Source of the DNA: Blastocatellia bacterium AA13
Lineage (GTDB): Bacteria; Acidobacteriota; Blastocatellia; UBA7656
Direction of reading: 5' to 3'
Assembly: GCA_003222245.1 (NCBI GenBank)
Contig: QHVH01000037.1
Span: forward strand, 1-51,044
DNA: 51,044 nt
The position numbers and the translations under genes were made by a program. Shown here piece after piece: positions 36,481 to 44,301 of the stretch; position 1 is the first letter of the stretch, and each line of letters opens with the position of its first letter. The notes under the pieces were generated by a model, which had not been told where the DNA came from, did not search any database, and saw nothing but the letters and a program-made list of their open reading frames with translations.

Positions 36481-37451
36481 ATTGGTTTCCCAAGCCTTCA
36501 TCGACCGCGCGTGAAAGATTATGAGCTTTGAGTTATAGTTCCAAGTATTGACGGAACAATACAAAGCGGCGACTCCCTTCTCGCAAAGAACCCGAGACCA
36601 CACCCCAACGGTAACCTTACTTGTAGAGTAATACCCTTCACAGAAGTCGGCATCTAGCGCCATTCATTGTGGAATCCCAAAGATTTTAAGCGGCGGCCCT
36701 CTTTGACGTAAGCATCAATTACAATCTCCGCCCTCGCATCGACCTTGCTGGGGGTACGAAGCGATCACACGTGTTTCCGCTAAATCTTACTGCACACGAG
36801 TTCGTCTTTTGTGATAGGGGGTTAAGACCAAGGGCGGCGAGCACGCAGCACCTTGGTTCAGGTACTACGGTGTTTATGATCATTATGCGTACCCTGTAAC
36901 GGAATTCGACGTCATCTATAAGCGCGCTTATGTAACTGAACCAGTCGACGAGTCAGATGAGCGAAATCTGATCAACTATGTACCTTTTGCCGGTTTCACT
37001 GAAATGATCGACCAAATGGCCTTAAAATGCCGGGCCTATTGCTGGAGGCGTTTCGAAGGCGCCGTAGTCTCATAATCAAACGGCGCGGCCAGTTCGCGCT
37101 CTATCGCTCCTCCAGCTTGGCGACCTGAGGCGATCGCAGCTCGACAGATCTCGCCTTCTCACTTCTCGAGCTCCCGACAAGGCCCTGAGAATATCCGTCA
37201 AATCAAGAAAGCGGCGGCGGGAGCCGATCCGAGCACTCGCGGCGCGATGCGAATGCCGGTTCACACACCTTCAAACCAAAGTACTCTACCGACTATCTCC
37301 AGGTTAGGCTCAAATCTATTGCGCCACATCAAGCAGTGATCGTATCCGACTTAATGGGACCGGCATCACACCGTTCGAGATTGTAGGGTGCAAGCATCAA
37401 CGCAAAGGATTGTCGCGATAGCTAAGACTCAGCGGTATTATTTCCTTCAGC
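36481..37451. other. transposon flank with a gene remnant
   Basis: Nearly 1 kb without an intact gene. An open frame on the minus strand at 36433-36663 has no binding site and overlaps the transposon end. A coding-looking remnant at 36821-37075 is listed separately. From 37076 to 37451 I see nothing. Confidence 0.45.
36821..37075 (+). pseudogene. C-terminal gene remnant, family not recognised
   Basis: From 36821 to the TAA at 37073-37075 the frame reads like real protein: GGEHAAPWFRYYGVYDHYAY, then EFDVIYKRAYVTEPVDESDE and NYVPFAGFTEMIDQMALKC. The aromatic-rich composition is not what chance frames give. No start codon with a binding site exists, and a stop precedes it at about 36818. It is probably the tail of a gene cut by rearrangement near the transposon. 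Confidence 0.4.
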
Positions 37452-38654
37452 TCAGCAACCCCGTCGCAGAATACCCACCACTTTGTATATAGCCTCCGCA
37501 ATGTCGCTCATAGCGGATTCGTCAGAGAGCAATGCCCTGTGGTGGAAGCGAACCGCCTCCGAATAATGTGCCGCAAGGCAGTTGGTAAGTCGCTTGGACA
37601 GTCGTGTACCAAGGCTAGGATATCTTAGATCTAATGCAGTGTTGACGACAGAGACATCGCACAGTGGACGATATGCTCCACTCATTGGCAGTGCTAGTTC
37701 GGCTGCGAGCGCGTTTCGAACTGCTGATATGTTACGGGTTCCCGCTACCTTGAAACAATAATAATAAAACGTTTGCAGCTCGGTGCCAATCGGCCGTGCG
37801 AGTGTTTCAACCCCCTCAATGCCATTGATCAGCGATCTCAAAAGCTCGGCCCGTTGTTCGATCAAAGAGAGTTTCGAGGGTAGTTTTTCAAGCTGTGAAA
37901 GAAGAACTGCACTCTGAAATTCGCTGACCATATTGGTAGCCGGTAAGGTGGATGGGATCCCTCTAGACTCAGGATCAATCTCCCGTAGACTCTTAGCGCG
38001 TTCATACAAGTTTTCGTCATCAGTGACTAAACATCCGCCCTCCCCACACGCTAGCAGTTTCTTTTGATTAAAACTAAAAATGCCTGCCTTGCCTAGCGAT
38101 CCCAGCCTCCTGGCGCACCTTTTCGCTCCAACCGCATGGGATGCGTCTTCAATCAAGTAGATTCCCTCTCTACGCACCAAGTTAACTATCGGAGCAAGCT
38201 CTGTCTGAGAGCAGAACAAGTGAGTCGGGATTATTACTTTCGTCCTTGAGGTGATGGCCTCACGCACGCTTTCAAGTGATAGTCCGTACGTGTCATTGTC
38301 AATCTCGGCCGGAACGGGATCCGCACCGCATTCAATGACAGCTATAGGAACTGACGGCCATGTCATTCCGGGGACGATTACTTCATCGCCAAGACCAACC
38401 CCCAATGCCAGAAGCGTAAGTTTCAGCGCCGCCGTGCCATTATTCACTAATAACGCGTGTTTCGAACCACAGAACACCGCAAAGCGGTTCTCGAATTCAC
38501 GTGTCAACTCTCCGTTGGACCAGTTGTCCAGTCGGAGGACCGACAGCAACCGTTGCTCATCATCTCCATCAACCAGGTGCGGTAAGGGCCAGGCTCGCGT
38601 TCTCACCGGCAATCCGCCATTGATCGCTAACTGCCTGAAATATATTGTAGTCAT
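37452..38654 (-). CDS. DegT/DnrJ/EryC1/StrS aminotransferase (AHBA-synthase / aminocyclitol type)
   Basis: 400 residues. LAINGGLPVRT at 9-19 is the opening typical of scyllo-inosose and AHBA-synthase-like members. NNGTAALKL (about 71-79), IEDASHAVGAK (PLP Asp at 170) and FSFNQKKLLACGEGG (Schiff-base Lys at 199) complete the fold-type-I site. The C-terminus has the family HHRALLSDE motif. It aminates keto groups of sugars or cyclitols. ATG at 38654, one base after the stop of the dehydrogenase gene upstream, so the pair is co-translated: dehydrogenase makes a ketone, aminotransferase converts it. This resembles the RifL/RifK logic of kanosamine-type formation, but the product is unknown. Confidence 0.88.
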   Translation of the reverse strand: MTTIYFRQLAINGGLPVRTRAWPLPHLVDGDDEQRLLSVLRLDNWSNGELTREFENRFAVFCGSKHALLVNNGTAALKLTLLALGVGLGDEVIVPGMTWPSVPIAVIECGADPVPAEIDNDTYGLSLESVREAITSRTKVIIPTHLFCSQTELAPIVNLVRREGIYLIEDASHAVGAKRCARRLGSLGKAGIFSFNQKKLLACGEGGCLVTDDENLYERAKSLREIDPESRGIPSTLPATNMVSEFQSAVLLSQLEKLPSKLSLIEQRAELLRSLINGIEGVETLARPIGTELQTFYYYCFKVAGTRNISAVRNALAAELALPMSGAYRPLCDVSVVNTALDLRYPSLGTRLSKRLTNCLAAHYSEAVRFHHRALLSDESAMSDIAEAIYKVVGILRRGC

Positions 38655-38655
38655 C

Positions 38656-39633
38656 TCACAAAACACACACCGTACGCCGTTCCAAAGCAGACTTGTAGAC
38701 TGCTTCTATGAGCTGGTGGTTGCGTAATCCGTCCCTTAAAGTTGGGATGCTGCGCTCACCGTTTTCCGAGCGTCTGCTCAATGCATGCACCAGCTTTCGG
38801 TATTCCTCGTCAGGCGAGAATGTTCGCTCGATTCTCTTGCCGAACGCTTCTCCCCGCAGAAGATCACATTTAGGGCCGATGCGCTCCAAAGTTACGTCCG
38901 TCATATCGGACGAGAATGTTAATCGCTGGCACAAGATGTTTTCACGCCAACCTAAATTCACCCTACCAACGGCACCCGACGCAAAATGCAAGTTGATATG
39001 CGAGGATGCATCGACACAAGTGCTTCCCTCGACCATCTCCATCTCGGCCTCGATTTCGGCTATAGATCCGAGCAAGTATTCAAGTAGATCGAGTATGTGG
39101 CTGCCGAGATCCACAGTTACGCCACCGCCTGACATTCTTGGATCACACCGCCAATTCGAGGCGAGAGGCATTGGAATGGTCCAATGAAACTGAATCTTCA
39201 ACCGCCTTGCCGCCGCCACGGCTATATCTTTCATAATTCCGACTGCGGATCCAAAGCGCTTCTTGAAAGCGATTGCAATGAATACTCTCTTGTCTTCATA
39301 GTCACACAACCGGCTTACGTCTTTATACGACAACCCCATCGGCTTTTCGATTAATACGTTCTTGTCGCATTGAATCGCGCGGATCGCGAGTGGGACATGT
39401 GTATCGTTGGGAGTTGCGATGTAAATGGTGTCGATGTCATCTCGCCCGAGTAACTCCTCATAGCTCTCTGCTCTCCCCGATGTGTCAACTAAACCCGACA
39501 GCTCGTGAGGGTAACACGCGACGGCTATCAGGTCGACATTGGGACTGTCCATGAGTGCTGTGATTGCTTTGGTCGCAGCTTCGCCACCTCCAACTACGCC
39601 AAGTCGGATAGGTTTAGCCCCAATCATATCCAA
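38656..39633 (-). CDS. Gfo/Idh/MocA-family oxidoreductase
   Basis: 325 residues: IRLGVVGGGEAATKAI (Rossmann glycine loop at about 9-24), TIYIATPNDTHV, and NVLIEKPMG with the EKP motif near 95-97, followed by GGVTVDLGSHILDLLEYLLG, a usual substrate-domain stretch. The start is a TTG at 39633 with AAGGA about nine bases upstream; an ATG two codons later is the alternative. It lies 75 bp after the TIR gene and ends one base before the aminotransferase start. It is clearly diverged from the family member at 2461. Confidence 0.88.
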   Translation of the reverse strand: MDMIGAKPIRLGVVGGGEAATKAITALMDSPNVDLIAVACYPHELSGLVDTSGRAESYEELLGRDDIDTIYIATPNDTHVPLAIRAIQCDKNVLIEKPMGLSYKDVSRLCDYEDKRVFIAIAFKKRFGSAVGIMKDIAVAAARRLKIQFHWTIPMPLASNWRCDPRMSGGGVTVDLGSHILDLLEYLLGSIAEIEAEMEMVEGSTCVDASSHINLHFASGAVGRVNLGWRENILCQRLTFSSDMTDVTLERIGPKCDLLRGEAFGKRIERTFSPDEEYRKLVHALSRRSENGERSIPTLRDGLRNHQLIEAVYKSALERRTVCVL

Positions 39634-39708
39634 AATCTTGGATCCTTGTATTCACAATAGCTTAATCGCCGTTGACAAGGATTAAGACTTTCTACAAAGT
39701 ATATTCGC

Positions 39709-41787
39709 TTATTTGGTATCTGAGTGTCCTCCCTTTAGCAACACCTCTCCCAAAAGCGATAGTCCGCGGTACGGCGTTCGCGTCGCCGCCGCCAACCATA
39801 CAGATTTGATTGGTATGTGCAGGAACTCGCGATACCGAACTTTGGTTATAAAATCCCGAACCCTCTTCTTAGCCTCGTCGTTGAGCAACTTGTCGAAGCG
39901 GCATAGCGTAATGTGAACGGGAAACGGCACACGCATTAAATTAAGGTTGGGATCTTGACCATTAGGCTTTCCATTTGTCGCGTGCCGAACGGCACCCTCG
40001 CACCAGACTCGAATATCATTGAGCCAATCGCTCGTTTCACACTGTTCTCCAAGGAAGTCTGCATAGGAAAACAAAGCTCCGGGAAAGGTCTCGGCTTGAC
40101 GTGTTCTAGCGATGGTTTGGTGTGGCGCATCACCCTGGTTAAGTGAAGAAAGAATCTTGGTACTAAGCGCTCGCAGCTCTCTAACCAGACTATCCGGAGG
40201 TCGAATATGCGTGAAAAACTCGAATAGCGTAATATGGAAGCCGATATCGCAATTCTCGTCCTCCCAGTACGAATCGACATCGCCCAAAAGCGTGCGGATG
40301 TCGTTGCGTATACGTTTCTGGTCGGCGATGTCTAGCGGCGCTATAAGCGATAGATCATACATTAATTCTCCCTCGCCATCGCATCGACTATCTATCGATA
40401 TCTTATCGGTGGCGGTGTGATGGATAAGCCTCTTTACCCAGAATCGCTGATTGTTGTGCGAAAGGCTGGGAACCACTGCAGCCTCAGGAGGCCAATCAAA
40501 AGTACTTCCTCTGCGCCCTCCTTCGCTGCGGACCCTGTCGACGACAATCTGAATTGCGAGTGTTTCTTTCGTTTCATCTTTTGTTCGTTCAGCAAGTTCA
40601 TTCAGTGTGTCAACCATATCTTGCGTGCGAAGCCACTGCTCCAATGTAAGCTGCCCCTGCCGATGACAACCGAAAAAGACAATCACTCGTTTGCGAATAT
40701 TGTAGGGATTTGGAAGGCTCACTAGCATACCGCCGCCCTCGTGTACCTCATGCTTCTGGTTGGCGGGCACTGGCAGGCCCCAATGTCCAACAAGCTCAAT
40801 ATAAACATCGGGTCTTAGTTGACTCGATCTATCTCGGGTTCGCCATTCATTGTGATTCTGCCACGGTAGATAGGCGGCCATGATTGTCAGCAGATGATTG
40901 CTGACATTGTTTTCACCGATTACTATAAGATCGCGTTCCAACAGACCGGGAGGAATACTGCTTATGCTCTCTCCGCCGTCCGTCAACCTCATCAATTCCG
41001 CCCCGTGCGTTGAGCAAAGAATTGTTTGGCAAATATCGTCTTCTTCTCTCTGTGGACTCCCTGGGAGCAGGTAACCAAGCAACATAGAAAGAGTGACGAC
41101 CTCGTCGACAGGAACGTGCAGCGAAACTGCCTTCCTCATGGGAGGAACTGAGCTGTTTGCCGGGCACTCCTCCTCGCTGAAAGTGGCCCGACAGGTATAC
41201 ACTAGAGTTGACCACCGATCTCTAAGATCAAGGATCCCTCGAAGGAGACTGGGAGGGTACTTCTGCTCACCAGGAATCAACTGCACCGATTGCGGTTTTT
41301 CCGTTAGAAGTGCCTCAACTGAAATATTCGGGGCTTGCTCGGCTTGGTTCATCCCAAGCCAAGCCGCAGGCAGTGCCAAGCTCTGGGCGATGGACCTGAG
41401 CAGGCTCAAGCGATCCGCCTGGTCCTCATAGTTACAAGCGTGGGAACGATTCATTGGCGATGGCAACTGTTTCTTGCGAATGCTACCGACGCAAAGTGGG
41501 ATCACCTTCTTGTTGAGCAATTTGAGAGCACCCATTTCGTAGTTAATCCACGGCCGGTGAATGCTATTTTCAGTGGCGAGCACTATTCCAAGAACTGATT
41601 CTCTAATGGCGTTAGTGATTTCGTCATACCAGTCTTGTCCCTGCTCAATATCACTCCAAAATGACGAAACGAAGACTTCCACACCCTCGAATACTCCCTC
41701 AAGCCACTGCTTGAGCAATTGGGCCGCGTCGGCATCCGATTGTGCATGGCTCAAGAATACAATCCTCTTCGTTACTCTAGATGACAT
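39709..41787 (-). CDS. TIR-domain protein with C-terminal 2H-phosphoesterase-like domain
   Basis: 692 residues from the ATG at 41787 (TTGGAGG upstream). Residues 7-135 form a TIR domain: RIVFLSHAQSDADAAQLLKQ, VEVFVSSFWSDI, GIVLATENS, and PWINYEMGAL with the probable NADase Glu at 84. A central part (about 170-450) has Rossmann-like strands (RDLIVIGENNVSN; GGGMLVSLPNPYNIRKRVIV; FFGCHRQG), perhaps a sensor. The C-terminal part (about 475-690) contains two HxT motifs, FHITLFEF (H518, T520) and VHITLCRF (H625, T627), the signature of 2H phosphoesterases such as LigT and cyclic-nucleotide phosphodiesterases. The motifs are direct observation; the idea that one chain makes and destroys a nucleotide signal, possibly in phage defence, is inference. 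It heads a minus-strand series with the dehydrogenase and aminotransferase. Confidence 0.75.
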   Translation of the reverse strand: MSSRVTKRIVFLSHAQSDADAAQLLKQWLEGVFEGVEVFVSSFWSDIEQGQDWYDEITNAIRESVLGIVLATENSIHRPWINYEMGALKLLNKKVIPLCVGSIRKKQLPSPMNRSHACNYEDQADRLSLLRSIAQSLALPAAWLGMNQAEQAPNISVEALLTEKPQSVQLIPGEQKYPPSLLRGILDLRDRWSTLVYTCRATFSEEECPANSSVPPMRKAVSLHVPVDEVVTLSMLLGYLLPGSPQREEDDICQTILCSTHGAELMRLTDGGESISSIPPGLLERDLIVIGENNVSNHLLTIMAAYLPWQNHNEWRTRDRSSQLRPDVYIELVGHWGLPVPANQKHEVHEGGGMLVSLPNPYNIRKRVIVFFGCHRQGQLTLEQWLRTQDMVDTLNELAERTKDETKETLAIQIVVDRVRSEGGRRGSTFDWPPEAAVVPSLSHNNQRFWVKRLIHHTATDKISIDSRCDGEGELMYDLSLIAPLDIADQKRIRNDIRTLLGDVDSYWEDENCDIGFHITLFEFFTHIRPPDSLVRELRALSTKILSSLNQGDAPHQTIARTRQAETFPGALFSYADFLGEQCETSDWLNDIRVWCEGAVRHATNGKPNGQDPNLNLMRVPFPVHITLCRFDKLLNDEAKKRVRDFITKVRYREFLHIPIKSVWLAAATRTPYRGLSLLGEVLLKGGHSDTK

Positions 41788-42404
41788 ACGGACGCCTCCA
41801 ATCGGTATAATTGCTCCAGGGCTCGTGCGGTCTCCTACGTGGATTACTAAGGCTAGGTTACAATAGCCTCCGCTTATAGCGAAAGCAATCAAATCATATC
41901 AAATCAGAGGTTAGGCTAGTGCTGCCTAGGCTCCCAGGTGCGCGTCAGCTTTTCGAGCTATGTGAAAAGCAGGTCCATCCTGCCCGTTCACAAACGTGTA
42001 AAGGCAGGGTAACTCATCCAAGGCTCATTCTAACGGCCCTGGTTTCCAAACTGTAATCAACAGATCCGAGCATGACGCTACGCTCGGATTCAAAAGACCG
42101 CAGGCTTGTCCGAGACATCTTTGCAAACTCTCTTCAAGGCATTGCGGTGAGAACGATCCTTCCTCTTTACATTGGTGACAGAGATTTCCTGCCGATCAGA
42201 CGTAAAGTGCTTGTTACCGGTCGTGGTCAGAGTGACTGGTTGTCCACCCATGATTGAGCCGACATGAATATCAAAGCGCTCAGTCCGAATGGGTTCAGTG
42301 GCAGCGCGGAGAGACCAGACGCAAATGCGTCAGTCATTGATCGGTCGAATACATCGTCCTTAAGCAACCTCACGTCGTTCGACTGTTGACTAGAGCATAA
42401 AGCT
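41788..42404. other. gap upstream of the TIR gene
   Basis: About 600 bp. Two short frames (plus 42072-42257, minus 42227-42442) overlap or abut and have no binding sites or motifs. I see no convincing gene; it should hold the TIR gene promoter. Confidence 0.4.
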
Positions 42405-42990
42405 TCAAAGGCTGCCAATGATGCCCTTAGCTTCGCCGACAATCCGAAAATCCCGAGCAGCGAAAAAGGGAGGATAAGACGGGTCCAATGAATATAGTAT
42501 ATGGCCGCGTTTTCTTTCCGAACGATCTTTGATCATCCCTCGTCTTCATTCACACATACGACAATCTGTCCGTCCTCCGCATCGACTCTTCTCCTGGCAA
42601 TTACCAAATCGCCGGCGGTGATCCGCGGCGCCATCGAGTCACCCTTAGCCTTCACAAGGAATGCCTCAGATGGAAGAAATAGCAACAAGCGGGTTGCTAC
42701 GGGAATCTTCAATGGGTTTGTCGTCAAGGAAGGAACCCTTCGGTCCGCATTGAGCGAGCCCATCCAGCCCGAGATACACAACCTTCTTTTCTCCGGCTTC
42801 GAATACAACATAATTCCGAGGATTCTCAGGATCCCGTATCAGGCGACCTTTCTTCTCGAGCTGCGAGAGGTGATGTGCCACCAGACTTGTCGAGTATACA
42901 TGAAGTTCGCTCATCTTATTGGGAGCAACATTCACTGCCGAACGTCGCAAGCCTTTTCCTGTTCATCGCGTCTCCATAGACGCACGCTGC
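42405..42990 (-). pseudogene. lexA: LexA-like repressor, decayed by several frameshifts
   Basis: Read on the minus strand in three successive frames the product is recognisable: STSLVAHHLSQLEKKGRLIRD (wing-helix), YLGLDGLAQCGPKGSFLDDK, then after a frameshift near 42695 IPVATRLLLFLPSEAFLVKA followed by GDSM (Ser nucleophile) and AGDLVIARRRVDAEDGQIVV, then after another near 42535 a lysine-bearing end GHILYSLDPSYPPF and FRIVGEAKGIIGSL to TGA at 42405. The N-terminal helices before 42950 are also scrambled. It is divergent from imuB, the usual place of a LexA that controls this cassette. As written it cannot make a full repressor. Confidence 0.8.
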
Positions 42991-43020
42991 ATTGGCAATT
43001 CTTGAGACTGAGCGATCTCC

Positions 43021-44301
43021 GTGTATCTCTGTATTCACACGACTATTCAGGATATCTCTCTCTTCGACCTGGCCTGGGAGTTCTCGCCGCTCGTCGAAAC
43101 AACGAGGGCCGATACCGTTGTGTTGGAGTTGAGAGGCAACACGCCGGCCGATGACTCTGCCCAGCTTGTCATGAATCGTGCTCGCGAACTCGGGCTCGAT
43201 GTCAGCATTGCCGTATCGACAAATGCGGATGCTGCCATTCTGATTGCTTGTGCCTGTACCGGCATTACGATCATCCGACCCGGAGGTGAGGCCGAGCGGT
43301 TAAGCAACTTGCCCCTGACTTGTCTCGAATCCTGTCTTTCAGTCGTTGACGTGATTCAACCGCCTCGCCTTACAGAGATAATTCAGATACTCGATCTGTG
43401 GGGAATAAGAACGCTCGGTGAGCTGGGGGCCCTGCCTGAGGCCGGGATCAGCGAGAGACTGGGACCGAGCGGCGTCATCCTGCGGCAGCTTGCTCGTGGA
43501 GAGCATTACCGCCACCTTCACTTCCGAGAGCCCGCCCCTTCGTTCTCTTCTTCGGAAGAACTGGACTCGCCGATTGAAACGCTGGATCAAATGTCGCCTC
43601 TCCTCGCGCACTTGATGAAGCACGTATGCTCGGCGCTCCGGGAGCGAGGGCTCGCGACCCACGAAATAGCTCTGCAGGCAAGGCTCGAGGATAGGAGTAC
43701 ATACGAGCGGCGGTTGAAGCTTCCGTTTCCCACGTCGGATATCAAGTGGCTGACGCGGCGGCTTCTGATCGACATCGACAATGCAAAACCTCGCGCAGGT
43801 ATTCAATCGCTGACGCTCATCGCCGAGCCCGCTCCGCCGCGAGTACTTCAAACAGGGCTTTTTGAGCCGGTTGGTCCGGAGATCGAGACAATTGAGATCA
43901 CCCTCGCAAAGCTCGTCCGATTGGTCGGAGAAATGAGAGTAGGGTCGCCTGATGTGCTCGACAGTCACAAACCCGATAGCTTCCATATGAAGAGCTTTGC
44001 TCCGAAAAAACCTCCACGGAGCAAACAATCAAGGTTAACTGAGGAGCAACCGTTACTTGGATTTCGATTCTTTCGTCCGTCAATTAGCGCCGAAGTCCGG
44101 CTCAAGAACGGGACTCCAGCATATGTAAGAAGCCGTGCTGCAAGTGGAGAAGTATTGAAGTCCGCGGGGCCGTGGAGGTCATCGGGCGATTGGCAGCGCG
44201 AGATGTGGCGACGCGATGAGTGGGATGCGCTGTTAGATCAGGGACTCTATCGTCTGGTGCGTGAAGGTGAGAGATGGAGTATCGAGGGGATGTATGACTG
44301 A
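43021..44301 (+). CDS. imuB: ImuB-like inactive Y-family polymerase
   Basis: 426 residues, GTG start at 43021. The start MYLCIH, then LAWEFSPLVETTRADTVVLEL, IAVSTNADAAILIA, IIRPGGEAERLSNLPL and the helix-hairpin-helix region LDLWGIRTLGELGALPEAGI match ImuB. It is short for the family (commonly about 500), with little of the N-terminal palm and no DE metal pair, consistent with ImuB acting as an adaptor and not a polymerase. It brings DnaE2 to the clamp during damage-induced mutagenesis. It overlaps dnaE2 by 8 bp. No imuA gene is seen before it. Confidence 0.88.
   Translation: MYLCIHTTIQDISLFDLAWEFSPLVETTRADTVVLELRGNTPADDSAQLVMNRARELGLDVSIAVSTNADAAILIACACTGITIIRPGGEAERLSNLPLTCLESCLSVVDVIQPPRLTEIIQILDLWGIRTLGELGALPEAGISERLGPSGVILRQLARGEHYRHLHFREPAPSFSSSEELDSPIETLDQMSPLLAHLMKHVCSALRERGLATHEIALQARLEDRSTYERRLKLPFPTSDIKWLTRRLLIDIDNAKPRAGIQSLTLIAEPAPPRVLQTGLFEPVGPEIETIEITLAKLVRLVGEMRVGSPDVLDSHKPDSFHMKSFAPKKPPRSKQSRLTEEQPLLGFRFFRPSISAEVRLKNGTPAYVRSRAASGEVLKSAGPWRSSGDWQREMWRRDEWDALLDQGLYRLVREGERWSIEGMYD

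Noticed and set aside
36433-36663. 76-residue frame on the minus strand beside the transposon
   Set aside because: No ribosome binding site, and its end overlaps the repeated transposon tip sequences; coding support is too weak.
42072-42442. Short frames on both strands between the TIR and lexA-like genes
   Set aside because: No motifs, no binding sites; the minus-strand frame overlaps the end region of the lexA-like pseudogene.
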